Notes: generated by a model from the sequence alone, not told the origin. DNA of 64,000 nucleotides from Bacteroidetes bacterium UBA7674 (GCA_002483105.1 DLHG01000001.1:263831-327830); one strand, 5' to 3'. Positions 33,936 to 43,147 are shown, counted from the stretch's first letter. Translations and numbers: made by a program.

Positions 33936-34469
33936 GTGGCATACAACCCTGAAATACACGGTCGAAAAAGTATCCGTCTGAAGGGATACGATTACTCACG
34001 TGGAGGTGCGTACTTCATTACCATCTGCACTTACAAAAAAGAACATCGTTTTGGATACATAAATAGTGATGAAATGTACCATAATAAAATGGGCAACATT
34101 GCTATTGCTGAATGGGTGGCACTTGGAGAGAGGTTTAATTGTATTGAACCCGGAGTATTTGTTATAATGCCAAACCACATGCATGGCATCCTACACATTT
34201 TAGACTCTTCGCGAGCCGGGCAACCGCAAGGGATTGCCCCTACAGTTGGCGATATGATCGGGGCTTATAAATCACAGGTCGCAACCGAATGTTTGGATAT
34301 TTGTAAAGCAACAAATCAGACAATGGGTAAATTATGGCAACGAAACTATTACGAGCATATTATTAGAAACGAGGCCTCTTATCATACAATAGCAAATTAC
34401 ATCATCAACAATCCTGCATCATGGGAAAACGATATACTGGGGGCAATCTCTAGCGTTTGCCCTGCGTAA
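33936..34469 (+). CDS. REP-associated tyrosine transposase (RAYT, Y1-type IS200-like)
   Basis: A 177-aa single-domain Y1 transposase. Recognised by RLKGYDYSRGGAYFITICTY, the HUH motif in FVIMPNHMHGILHI, and the catalytic Tyr in LWQRNYYEHIIRNE. Typical RAYT traits are its small size and single-copy, domesticated setting beside REP sequences. A GTG start at 33936 opens the frame; no in-frame ATG precedes MAYN. The gene is unusual in carrying an inverted REP unit within the coding sequence (residues about 95-104, GQPQGIAPTV) and in ending inside a third unit. It probably acts on REP elements elsewhere in the genome. Length and catalytic residues are intact. Confidence 0.93.
   Translation: MAYNPEIHGRKSIRLKGYDYSRGGAYFITICTYKKEHRFGYINSDEMYHNKMGNIAIAEWVALGERFNCIEPGVFVIMPNHMHGILHILDSSRAGQPQGIAPTVGDMIGAYKSQVATECLDICKATNQTMGKLWQRNYYEHIIRNEASYHTIANYIINNPASWENDILGAISSVCPA
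34218..34243 (-). repeat. REP-like unit B, inverted, inside the RAYT coding region
   Basis: Exact reverse complement of 33839-33864 (26 bases, including GTAG). Translated in frame as part of the RAYT protein. Confidence 0.85.
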
Positions 34470-34470
34470 C
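34440..34470 (+). repeat. REP-like unit C, overlapping the RAYT stop
   Basis: 31 bases with 28 matching unit A at 33842-33872 (same orientation). The GTAG tetranucleotide is replaced by CTGG (34437-34440). Encodes the RAYT C-terminus. Confidence 0.8.
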
Positions 34471-34492
34471 ATGAGTGGTTTATCCTACGCCA

Positions 34493-35779
34493 TCATTTAT
34501 CATACATATACAAAAGGTACAAAACCCTGTCAGGGTCGGCATCTGTTTGCTGTGGTATCGGTCCCGGTAAAGGCCGCTTAGTAAAATACTGCCTGTATGA
34601 CTCCGTCATCTGCGGACTGTTACCATAATACTGTAGGAACTTATCATGATCCAGCGATAAAGCAGTGGAATACAACAGACTTACTATACCAAACAGGATA
34701 TATACCCCTGCTACTGCGGCCATCACAAAACGCGGGTATTTCGCACTATAGAAGAATGGGAACACGAGGTAAAGAATAAAAGGTATCATAGGTATCAGGA
34801 AGCGTGTATCGTAGAATGGCCATACAAGCACCATAAGAAAATACACCAGAATCACCCATGTGGCAAAGTATTTCTGGATGTCCAACCTTATTGCATTGCT
34901 GATAATCCGTACCAAAACCCAAACGCCTATAAATATGTAGATCCATCTCACAAACGGCCCTTCTATATGTAGCATCCTGCCGATCTGCGAGGCAGGGATA
35001 TTTACCATGCATTCACCCATTTCCTGCAAATGCACATTTATTCGCTCCAGTACAGATACAGGGTTGTGTAACATCTTATTTATCTCCAATTGCTTCAGGT
35101 AATACACCTTATCTTCAAGTGCCGGGAGTTTGACCAATGTCAATGCTATAACAGCAATGGCACCCACAAGAATGCTTCCTTTTAATAGCTTGCTGCCAAA
35201 CAGCTTATCCCGGTTTATATACACCGCGTATAGCAGCAAGCCTATGGGCAATACGATACCGGCAGTCCGCAGATATATAGTTATAACAGAAAATAAAATA
35301 GACGGTAGCAAATGCTTTCTCCCATTTTCAAAAAATTTCACCCAATAACAGCAGGATAATAAAAGCATCCATGTGAATAGTTGGTCGGATAGCAGTAATG
35401 TGAAGTGTTTGATATTGATAAAGGACAGGAAGAGGAAGATCACAAATATCACCCTGTTCTTCACCGGGAACAGCCTGCAAAACAACAAGCCCGTCATCAT
35501 TACCGAAAGGATGTTGATGACGACGATCGCAGCGGAGCTTAATAAATTGACATTCTCCAAACTGAGTAGTAAATAAGAATATCCATGCGGGAAAAAATCT
35601 ATAGCTGCAAAGCTGCCTTCACCAAGTTTCCCCTGCAATAACTCCATAATATTCAGGTACCGCATACTGTCGAAGGAAAGGCGCAGTGGCGTAAAAACAT
35701 TCAAGGCAACCAGGATAGCTACCAATAAGGCCAGTACCACTCCGGCTATCTTAAATATCTTTGTTTCAAAAATATGCAC
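34493..35779 (-). CDS. Polytopic membrane protein, GT-C glycosyltransferase-like
   Basis: About 428 aa with 10-11 hydrophobic helices. The first periplasmic loop has acidic/aromatic residues, SFDSMRYLNIMELLQGKLGE, placed like the Asp-containing loop of GT-C enzymes. Further motifs include DFFPHGYSYLLLSLENVNLL, LRTAGIVLPIGLLLYA and FYDTRFLIPMIPFILYLVF. The C-terminal tail is soluble. A role in transferring sugars from a lipid carrier is plausible but not proven; I recognise no exact family. The start is uncertain: GTG at 35779 or TTG at 35836. I prefer 35779 because 35780-35836 resembles an intergenic repeat rather than coding sequence. Confidence 0.68.
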   Translation of the reverse strand: MHIFETKIFKIAGVVLALLVAILVALNVFTPLRLSFDSMRYLNIMELLQGKLGEGSFAAIDFFPHGYSYLLLSLENVNLLSSAAIVVINILSVMMTGLLFCRLFPVKNRVIFVIFLFLSFINIKHFTLLLSDQLFTWMLLLSCCYWVKFFENGRKHLLPSILFSVITIYLRTAGIVLPIGLLLYAVYINRDKLFGSKLLKGSILVGAIAVIALTLVKLPALEDKVYYLKQLEINKMLHNPVSVLERINVHLQEMGECMVNIPASQIGRMLHIEGPFVRWIYIFIGVWVLVRIISNAIRLDIQKYFATWVILVYFLMVLVWPFYDTRFLIPMIPFILYLVFPFFYSAKYPRFVMAAVAGVYILFGIVSLLYSTALSLDHDKFLQYYGNSPQMTESYRQYFTKRPLPGPIPQQTDADPDRVLYLLYMYDK

Positions 35780-35842
35780 TAATATCTTCGTGGTTCGTGG
35801 GCTAATATAGATAACCTGCACTAATTTTCTCCACAAAAGAAT

Positions 35843-36007
35843 ATGAAGGAAGCTATAAGATCATATTTCTCGTTCCACCGAAGCCAGCGTATAGGCATCA
35901 TCATACTGATGAGCCTGCTACTAGTGCTATTATCGGCAATGGCCGTCCTGCATTACTCAAATACGACAGATGCCGGAGAGAGTAATAAAACGGCTAATAC
36001 CCGATAA
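35843..36007 (+). CDS. 54-aa membrane protein resembling the N-terminal anchor of ComEA-like proteins
   Basis: A short ORF starting at the ATG at 35843: basic/aromatic N-terminus MKEAIRSYFSFHRSQRIG, one hydrophobic helix (IIILMSLLLVLLSAMAVL), then a short polar tail (HYSNTTDAGESNKTANTR). The N-terminus matches the start of Bacteroidota helix-hairpin-helix/ComEA-like proteins ('YFSF...R.GI..L'), but no helix-hairpin-helix region follows. It may be a truncated relative or a small protein of its own. It is divergent from the GT-C-like gene, with about 60 bases between them. Confidence 0.5.
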   Translation: MKEAIRSYFSFHRSQRIGIIILMSLLLVLLSAMAVLHYSNTTDAGESNKTANTR

Positions 36008-36121
36008 AAAACTAACTTTCAGCAGCAGAATAATAATATATACATCATTTGCCTATTTATTGATTTTTCAAATGGTAGAAAATGTCGTAAAATTGCGCAA
36101 CAACAGTCCCTCAAATAATTT

Positions 36122-37261
36122 ATGGAGTTTAATTATACAGATACCCAATTAGAAATAGCGAGTATGATACGCGATTTCGCGACCAAGCATATACGCCCGC
36201 AGATGATGGAATGGGATGAGTCTCAGAAATTTCCTGTGGAAGTATTCAAAAAGCTGGGCGAGCTAGGCTTGATGGGTGTTTTAGTACCTACCGAGTATGG
36301 CGGTTCAGGACTGGGCTACTTTGAATACGTAACTGTGGTGAGCGAAATAGCGAAGGTTTGCGGATCTGTAGGCCTTTCTGTCGCAGCGCATAATTCACTT
36401 TGCACAGGACACATACTATACTTCGGTACTGAAGAACAAAAGAAGAAATACTTACCTAAGCTGGCAACTGCTGAATGGATAGGTGCATGGGGACTTACAG
36501 AAGCCAACACAGGTAGTGATGCGGGCAATATGCGTTGTACTGCTACTAAGAATGGCGACGACTGGATACTGAACGGCACCAAGAACTGGATAACACACGC
36601 CATCAGTGGTGATGTGGCGGTGGTATTGGCCCGTACAGGCGAACCTCGCACTAAAAATAATGTCACTGCCTTTATAGTAGAAAAAGGCACTCCGGGTTTT
36701 TCTGCTGGTAAGAAGGAGAACAAGTTGGGCATGCGTGCTTCTGAAACAGCGGAAATGATATTCGACAACTGCCGTATTTCAGATGCTCAACGTATGGGCC
36801 CTGTAGGTGATGGCTTTAAACAAGCAATGAAAGTGTTGGATGGTGGACGTATCTCTATCGCTGCACTGTCATTGGGTATTGCTAAAGGTGCTTACGAGGC
36901 TTCTCTGAAGTATTCTAAAGAACGTCAACAATTCGATCAGCCTATCTCTAACTTCCAGGCTATTGCCTTTAAGCTGGCAGATATGGCAGTGAAGATAGAA
37001 ATGTCTGAAATGCTCATCTACCAGGCTGCGGATATGAAGAACCGTGGTGTGAAAATGACCAAGGAGTCTGCAATGGCCAAGTACTACGCTTCTGAAGCTT
37101 GTGTGCAAATCTCTACAGATGCAGTGCAGATATTCGGTGGCTATGGTTATACTAAGGACTTCCCGGTTGAAAAGTACTATCGTGATTCCAAGCTGTGTAC
37201 CATCGGCGAAGGAACTTCTGAAATTCAGAAACTCGTGATCTCGAGAGAGATCTTGCAATAA
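36122..37261 (+). CDS. Acyl-CoA dehydrogenase
   Basis: A 379-aa FAD enzyme oxidising acyl-CoA to enoyl-CoA, with the three ACD domains. N-terminal helical part: MEFNYTDTQLEIASMIRDFA. Middle beta domain: WGLTEANTGSDAGNMRCTA and NGTKNWITHA. C-terminal helical part: RQQFDQPISNFQAIAFKLAD, QIFGGYGYTKDFPVEKYYRD, then IGEGTSEIQKLVISREIL. The Glu in GEGTSEIQ is at the catalytic-base position of short-chain members. Butyryl-CoA-like or branched-chain substrates are plausible. It is a single-gene unit with a strong terminator. Confidence 0.93.
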   Translation: MEFNYTDTQLEIASMIRDFATKHIRPQMMEWDESQKFPVEVFKKLGELGLMGVLVPTEYGGSGLGYFEYVTVVSEIAKVCGSVGLSVAAHNSLCTGHILYFGTEEQKKKYLPKLATAEWIGAWGLTEANTGSDAGNMRCTATKNGDDWILNGTKNWITHAISGDVAVVLARTGEPRTKNNVTAFIVEKGTPGFSAGKKENKLGMRASETAEMIFDNCRISDAQRMGPVGDGFKQAMKVLDGGRISIAALSLGIAKGAYEASLKYSKERQQFDQPISNFQAIAFKLADMAVKIEMSEMLIYQAADMKNRGVKMTKESAMAKYYASEACVQISTDAVQIFGGYGYTKDFPVEKYYRDSKLCTIGEGTSEIQKLVISREILQ

Positions 37262-37266
37262 CACTT

Positions 37267-37292
37267 AAAAGGCTGCCGATTGGCAGCCTTTT
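37267..37292. terminator. Bidirectional terminator
   Basis: AAAA-GGCTGCC-GATT-GGCAGCC-TTTT stem-loop (stem 37271-37277 with 37282-37288) with A- and T-runs on the two sides. It lies between the convergent acyl-CoA dehydrogenase and methyltransferase genes and can serve both. Confidence 0.85.
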
Positions 37293-37300
37293 TTATTTCT

Positions 37301-38062
37301 CTATCTTGCTATTATTATCCGTATCGTCCCCAACCATTCCGTCATTGTTCTGAAGTGTCCGTACTTCCTGTCCCACTCACCTGAGGCCAGGTCATCTGCC
37401 AGCGCTTGTACGCAACGCGCTTCTACTTCTTCGCTCACAAAACTCCAAGCTGACTGCGCCTGTCGTACTTCTTTCTGCAGAAACGCTTCGGGCCTTCCAT
37501 AGAATGCTTCCTGGAAACCGTCCACACAATCCAGCGGTACCGGTACTTTTACTACCTCACAATTCCCTCCAAGGTATTCTACTACATGACTGATCTTCGG
37601 GTAACGCTGTTTTTCTGCATCTATCACTTCAGGGAAATAATCTACGTTCCAGAATTCATCCAAAGCATCGGGATCAAAGGTCATTACTACTACGGGTCCC
37701 TTCGTCACCCTTCTCATTTCCTTTAAACCTTTGTCTATTTCCGGCCAGTGATGAATAGTTGCTATAGCCATGGAAGCATCGAATGCATTATCATCAAACG
37801 GAAGTGTGTCGGCTTTTCCTATGATAGCAGGTAGTTTATTATTAGCGGCACGTTGTGCGCGCATAGTAGATGATGGCTCTACAGATATCACATACCTGTC
37901 CGCAGGTTCATAAGAGCCTCCTCCGGCACCAACATTCAGTACTGTTTTACTATCTCCCAATGCTTTGTGTACATAAGCTGCAACCCGTTCATCTGTGCGT
38001 CTGTAATGAGAATAATTGTGCCCTTCCTGGTCGTAGTTAAAAGCGGGATTGTCGATTTTCAT
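37301..38062 (-). CDS. Class I SAM-dependent methyltransferase
   Basis: A 253-aa soluble enzyme of the UbiE/Methyltransf_11 type. The AdoMet-binding motif is TVLNVGAGGGSYEP, with the acidic ribose-binding region near VISVEPSSTMRAQR. Motif II/III regions are DNAFDASMAIATIHHW and LKEMRRVTKGPVVVMTFDPD. The substrate is not evident: it has the common N-terminal NYDQEGHNYSHYRRTD and a Trp-rich C-terminus (GEWDRKYGHFRTMTEWLG). It is convergent with the dehydrogenase gene. Intact and of normal length. Confidence 0.85.
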   Translation of the reverse strand: MKIDNPAFNYDQEGHNYSHYRRTDERVAAYVHKALGDSKTVLNVGAGGGSYEPADRYVISVEPSSTMRAQRAANNKLPAIIGKADTLPFDDNAFDASMAIATIHHWPEIDKGLKEMRRVTKGPVVVMTFDPDALDEFWNVDYFPEVIDAEKQRYPKISHVVEYLGGNCEVVKVPVPLDCVDGFQEAFYGRPEAFLQKEVRQAQSAWSFVSEEVEARCVQALADDLASGEWDRKYGHFRTMTEWLGTIRIIIAR

Positions 38063-38118
38063 AACGCAAAGATGCCACCCCGAAAACAGAGTGGCATCAT
38101 AAATAACATTAATTAACC

Positions 38119-40617
38119 TTACCCTTTCGGATCCAGCGCTTGCTTGATACGTTCGCTCACATCCTGGAGGTGATACTTGCTCATCTTGTCTGATGTACCA
38201 GGTATAGCTGCGTTTATCTGTGTGCGCAGGCTCACTAGTTGCGCCCTTGCAACAGATATTACATCCGTATTCTTCACCGCTGCATTTTTACCGTTCGGTG
38301 CCATATTTGCAGGATCTACCAGGCCTATCAATGCCTCTGCATAAGCCTTCTGCAGGTTGCGCCTGTTAGCATCTATTACCTTCCTGGTTGCCAGTTCGCT
38401 CCATATGCCTTTGCGCACGTCTTCCATCATTACATCAAGTGTATAGGTCTCGTTACCAAAACGGCCACTACCGGCAGACAACCTGTTCAGGCGGGCTGAA
38501 GAAAGCAGATTGTTCAATACATTCACTTGTATAGTGCTTACAGTTTCAGAACCCGTCGGGTTGCTGAACTTGTTCAGCACTTCTTTGTTCTGCAGCCACG
38601 TGGGCGTTTCAAATAATTGCTTGTGCAGGAAAGCTACGGCTTCCTGTTGTATCGCTTTAGGAGTTGGTTCGTAAACGTCACCTGTTTGCTCAATGCTCTT
38701 TGGTGTTTCGTAGATACCACCTACGTTCTTCAGCACATGGTTCATGTAGCGGTTGTACTGGCCGGTTAATGCGCCGTACATTGTTTCGAGGTTCTCATAT
38801 TTATCTGCTTCTTCTTTGGTCCACTCCTGCAGGTTCACTACTATGCGTTGCAGGTTTTTGATACCATACTCACTCGCCTTCATACTGTTGTCACCTAAGT
38901 CTTCCGTTTGCGAACGTGGATCGTAAGGATTTGTCTCCGTACCAAACCACAGGCGTGGATTCGCCGACAGGTTATCCATTATCCACTTGTTCACTATCTT
39001 CTTGTCCGCCTCTGCATCTCTTGATTCGGTAGGTGTATAGCCCCACTTGATAGCCCACATATCATACTCACCTATGCGCGGGAAAAGCCCCACTTGTGTG
39101 ATGCCATCTTCAGGTTGCGCTACATAGTTAAAGCGCGCATAATCCATTATAGATGCTGTGTGCCCGTTGGCTTCTACCCATGCTTTATTACGTAGATTCT
39201 CTACCGGAGTACGACTACTGCTACCCATATTGTGGCGCAGGCCAAGTGTATGACCTACCTCATGGCTCGACACAAAACGTATCAGTTGTCCCATCAGCTC
39301 GTCGTCGAATTTCATCTTCCTCGCCTTAGGGTCAACTGCTGCGGCTTGTATCATATACCAGTCGTGTACCAGCTTCATTACGTTGTGGTACCAACCTATG
39401 TGGCTTTCCATTATTTCGCCACTGCGTGGATCATGCACATTCGGTCCGTAAGCATTAGCAATATCAGAAGGTAAATAACGCACCACCGAGAAGCGCGCAT
39501 CTTCCAGGTTCATCGTGCTGTCTTCCGGCCATTCCTTACCTACTATCGCATTTCTGAAACCTGCTTTTTCAAAAGCCTTTTGCCAATCGTTGATACCTTG
39601 TATCAGGTATGGCCTCCAGCGTTTAGGTGTTGCAGGGTCTATGTAGTAAACAATTGGCTTCTTAGGTTCTACCAATTCACCTTTTTTCCACCTGGCAATG
39701 TCTTCATCTTTAGGCTCCAGTCTCCAGCGAACGATGAATGTTTCCGCATTTGCTTTTTGCTGATCATCACCATATACGGTGTACTCATCAGCAAAGAACC
39801 CAACACGCGGGTCGAACAACCTTTTCTTCATCGGCACTTTTGGCAGCAATATGAAAGAGTTGTTCATCTCGAAGGTTGCATTCCCTGTGCTGTATGCCGC
39901 AGGCAACGTTGTAGAAGGGAAGCCACCGGGAGTTGGTGGCATAAATGACGGTGTAGAAGTAAACGTACGTACTGTACGCACTTCCGTATTAATAGGATAA
40001 GAGTTGATGTGTGCAATAAATGACTTATCAGCTTGTATGGCAGAAAGGTTGAAACGCTTCTTGGTAAAAGCGTTCAGGCTCACCGGCGCATTATCGCCTT
40101 TAAAGTAGTCTGTCACGTCTATCACCACACTGTTGCTGTCCTTGCCATATGCCTTAATATCAAAAGCGCCTGCTATAGGGTTGAGGTTAGAGTTCCTTAC
40201 TGCCTTATAGATATCAGTGCTAGAATCTGCCTGGGCGATAGTAGTGATAACACGGAGGAACACGTTTTTGTTCGGGCCTTTCTCCCACTCTATCGTTTCA
40301 TAGTTTTCCATCTCACCGGCATATACACCACCGCCGCCTGCTACCTTGCTGTAGCGGGTGGTCATGATCGTCTCACGGCCAAGCAGGCTGTCGGGTATCT
40401 CGAAATACCATTTATCTTCTACCTGGTGTACGGTGTACAGGCCATGCTTTGTAATGGCCTTATCGGTGATCACCTTTTTATAAGGTTGCGGCCCTTTCTT
40501 AGAGGAAGAGCTGTCGGCCTTTGCTCCTGCAACTACAGGTGGCTTCTTTTTATCCTTGCGTTTGGCCGATGCCAATACCGGCAACAGCAGCATAGCTGCA
40601 ATGAGCGCTTTTTTCAT
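38119..40617 (-). CDS. Zinc-dependent metalloprotease (DUF5117/DUF5118 type)
   Basis: An 832-aa exported protein. I use the ATG at 40617 (MKKALIAAMLLLPVLASA, a signal peptide); the upstream 38 codons are spacer. Features are a Lys/Ser-rich linker, a DUF5118-like N-terminal segment (KHGLYTVHQVEDKWYFEIPD), a DUF5117-like domain (VAGGGGVYAGEMENYETIEW, VVIDVTDYFKGDNAPVSL) and the protease core with HEVGHTLGLRHNMGSS, the extended HExxHxxGxxH zinc site of metzincins. It has the characteristic Ser-Met 'Met-turn' region near TASIMDYARFNYVAQP. Probably a periplasmic or secreted endopeptidase. Substrate unknown. Confidence 0.9.
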   Translation of the reverse strand: MKKALIAAMLLLPVLASAKRKDKKKPPVVAGAKADSSSSKKGPQPYKKVITDKAITKHGLYTVHQVEDKWYFEIPDSLLGRETIMTTRYSKVAGGGGVYAGEMENYETIEWEKGPNKNVFLRVITTIAQADSSTDIYKAVRNSNLNPIAGAFDIKAYGKDSNSVVIDVTDYFKGDNAPVSLNAFTKKRFNLSAIQADKSFIAHINSYPINTEVRTVRTFTSTPSFMPPTPGGFPSTTLPAAYSTGNATFEMNNSFILLPKVPMKKRLFDPRVGFFADEYTVYGDDQQKANAETFIVRWRLEPKDEDIARWKKGELVEPKKPIVYYIDPATPKRWRPYLIQGINDWQKAFEKAGFRNAIVGKEWPEDSTMNLEDARFSVVRYLPSDIANAYGPNVHDPRSGEIMESHIGWYHNVMKLVHDWYMIQAAAVDPKARKMKFDDELMGQLIRFVSSHEVGHTLGLRHNMGSSSRTPVENLRNKAWVEANGHTASIMDYARFNYVAQPEDGITQVGLFPRIGEYDMWAIKWGYTPTESRDAEADKKIVNKWIMDNLSANPRLWFGTETNPYDPRSQTEDLGDNSMKASEYGIKNLQRIVVNLQEWTKEEADKYENLETMYGALTGQYNRYMNHVLKNVGGIYETPKSIEQTGDVYEPTPKAIQQEAVAFLHKQLFETPTWLQNKEVLNKFSNPTGSETVSTIQVNVLNNLLSSARLNRLSAGSGRFGNETYTLDVMMEDVRKGIWSELATRKVIDANRRNLQKAYAEALIGLVDPANMAPNGKNAAVKNTDVISVARAQLVSLRTQINAAIPGTSDKMSKYHLQDVSERIKQALDPKG

Positions 40618-40767
40618 AAACTGTAATGTGAAATATCCCGCTAATATATTGATTATGAGGGAAGATTGGACGGGAGGTGGGTAAATTCCCCCTTGTGGGG
40701 GTGGGAGGAGACGCTCAGAAGACAATGTCAAGCCAAAGACCTATTTTTGACCAATAAACACTCAAAC

Positions 40768-43146
40768 ATGCGAAACCCTGTTATTCTCCTTCTTTCACTA
40801 TTGCTTATTAACTCCCTTAGTAGCAAAGCCCAGAAATTTGAATGGGCAAGACATGCAGGAAACCTCTCGGCAGAAACCCACAAAACAGTATGTACCGACC
40901 AGGCAGGTAATATATACTCGACCGGGAACTTTGTTGATACTGTAGATTTTGACCCCGGACCCGGCATCAGCAATTTATACGGTACACCTTCCACTACTTC
41001 GACCGGGGAAAATCTTTTTATCCAAAAAAATGACCCTTCAGGGAATCTTATCTGGGTGAAAGGAATTAATGCAGGTAGTGACATTATTTTCCCGGGATTG
41101 GTAGGATGGGTATACGCCGTTGGTGTAACCATAGACAACAACAACAATATCATCCTGGTCGGAAATTTTACATATACTGTAGATTTTGATCCAGGCCCGG
41201 GCGTAGAAGATCTTACTGCCAGTAACTTCAGTGGTGATGCGTTTATTCTGAAACTTGATAGCGATGGTAATTTTATATGGGTAAAACATTTTACCCCGGC
41301 TTTTCCATACACAAATGCGAGTTATCTTTTTGATGTAATAACCGATGCCACAGGAAATATCCTGTCAACGGGATCTTTTGGAGAATTTGTTGACCTTGAC
41401 CCGGGCCCGGGACAACAATTAAGCAGTGCCGCTAGTAATCCTATAATAAAACTTGCTCCTAACGGAGACCTTCTCTGGGCCAAAGAAATTCTTCCCGTAA
41501 ATGGGGGCGCGTCTTTAATATCCGTGAAATATGACAACCAAGGTAACATCTGTATCGGTGGAGAATTTGGCGGCACCGTTGACTTTGATCCGGGAGTTAA
41601 TAGTTCAACGCTAACAGGAAATAATACCACACATCTGTTCGTGGCGAAATATGATAATAACTGCAATTTTCTTTGGGCCAATAAAATAGGCGACCACCTC
41701 ACACATTATAATCGCGGAGGGAAACTGATAGTAGACGCTGAAGACAACATCTTCCTATTGGGTGAGTTCAATGACAGTATCGACTACGATCCGATAGGCA
41801 CACACTACATCGTTTCCAATGGCTTTAAAGATTTTTTTATAGAAAAATTCGCTCCGAACGGAGACACGGTATGGATCAAACATTATGGTGGGATTGGACA
41901 TGACGATATAACTAATGGAATATTGGATAACAATAGCAACCTTGTTGTCTGCGGCGTATTCTATGGTGATGTCGATTTTAATACTGACCACAATAATTAT
42001 GTCCTGACAGGAACAGGCGGTCCCGGCATCGATCATGTAAACGGATTCGTTATGCAGTTGACTACCGCCGGGCAATTAATGTGGGTGAAACATTTCAGGG
42101 GAACAGAAGAAGGTAATTTTGCTAACCTTTCCAGCTCTAATGTAAACGCTATTGCTATAGACAATTCTGACAACCTATATGCAGTTGGTGAGTTTTTAGG
42201 TAATGTAGATTTCGATTTCGGACCTGATTCAGTTGGTTATAATTCAGCAGGATGGCCACTTATCGGTAATAACCTACCCGATCTCTACTTAGCAAAGATC
42301 ACTCAAAACTGTGCAGTCGCTAATCATTGTAATGAAGACGGACAAAGCTATACCTGCTATGCCGACTATCCCTACATCAACGCACCCGCATCTGCTTGCT
42401 TACTGAGCAATAATGATTGCAGCGATGCACCTGATGCCTGGGGCTTCTGCAGGTACAATGCTACCTCATGGGTTGGATGGTCTGTAAATAAGGATAATGG
42501 TTTTGAGGATACACTCAGCTCAACTGCACACTTCTTTAACAATGACCAAGTCAATAATATCGCGGTACCGGGCAACCTTGGTGATGCGGTGAATTGGAAA
42601 TCAAAACTGGAGTCAACGCCCTTTAACTACCTGGTTGACAATAACCCTGCACAGGGCTCCATAGCCTGGTGGGGAGACCATACAGGTGATGGCAGCGGCA
42701 TAGATGCAAGTGGTCATGTGGCTTATGTATCCTGCGTTGACGGAGATTCAGTGACTTTGACAGAATACAACTTCGGCACAAACTGCTTTTACAATGTCAG
42801 ATATATAGACAATGGCCTACCCTATGCATCAGGCAACTGGAAGCCCGACTTCTATATACATATTGAGGAGCCGATGCTTTCTGTAAAAAGCATTATGCAA
42901 AATGCAGGCGTTAAGGTTTATCCTAATCCTACAAACAGCAACATAAATGTCACTTTAGAAAAAGGCTTTGCAAAAAATGGAATAATAGTTATCTACGATG
43001 TAGTAGGCAAGGAATTATGCAGGCAGGAAATTACAAACGCAACAAACTATTCGTTTAATATTTCTGGATTATCTGAAGGCCTGTACTTTATACATGTATC
43101 GGCAAGTAACAAAACAGCAGTCGAGAAGTTTGAGCTGATAAGGTAA
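40768..43146 (+). CDS. Secreted beta-propeller + CHAP amidase + T9SS protein
   Basis: A 792-aa protein starting at the ATG at 40768 with signal peptide (MRNPVILLLSLLLINSLSSKA). Residues about 25-530 hold seven SBBP-type blades; each has a loop such as VDFDPGPGISNL, VDLDPGPGQQL, VDFDPGVNSSTL or IDYDPIGTH, giving a seven-bladed propeller. Residues about 545-690 match a CHAP (Cys/His amidohydrolase/peptidase) domain: AWGFCRYNATSWVGW with the nucleophile Cys561, LGDAVNWK, PAQGSIAWWG, GHVAYVSCVDGDSV with His650, and LTEYNF with the acidic residue about 666. The end is a T9SS sorting domain (VYPNPTNSNINVTLEKG, YDVVGKELC, LSEGLYFIHVSA). CHAP domains usually cleave peptidoglycan. A secreted lysin is likely; its target is unknown. 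Confidence 0.88.
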   Translation: MRNPVILLLSLLLINSLSSKAQKFEWARHAGNLSAETHKTVCTDQAGNIYSTGNFVDTVDFDPGPGISNLYGTPSTTSTGENLFIQKNDPSGNLIWVKGINAGSDIIFPGLVGWVYAVGVTIDNNNNIILVGNFTYTVDFDPGPGVEDLTASNFSGDAFILKLDSDGNFIWVKHFTPAFPYTNASYLFDVITDATGNILSTGSFGEFVDLDPGPGQQLSSAASNPIIKLAPNGDLLWAKEILPVNGGASLISVKYDNQGNICIGGEFGGTVDFDPGVNSSTLTGNNTTHLFVAKYDNNCNFLWANKIGDHLTHYNRGGKLIVDAEDNIFLLGEFNDSIDYDPIGTHYIVSNGFKDFFIEKFAPNGDTVWIKHYGGIGHDDITNGILDNNSNLVVCGVFYGDVDFNTDHNNYVLTGTGGPGIDHVNGFVMQLTTAGQLMWVKHFRGTEEGNFANLSSSNVNAIAIDNSDNLYAVGEFLGNVDFDFGPDSVGYNSAGWPLIGNNLPDLYLAKITQNCAVANHCNEDGQSYTCYADYPYINAPASACLLSNNDCSDAPDAWGFCRYNATSWVGWSVNKDNGFEDTLSSTAHFFNNDQVNNIAVPGNLGDAVNWKSKLESTPFNYLVDNNPAQGSIAWWGDHTGDGSGIDASGHVAYVSCVDGDSVTLTEYNFGTNCFYNVRYIDNGLPYASGNWKPDFYIHIEEPMLSVKSIMQNAGVKVYPNPTNSNINVTLEKGFAKNGIIVIYDVVGKELCRQEITNATNYSFNISGLSEGLYFIHVSASNKTAVEKFELIR

Positions 43147-43147
43147 G

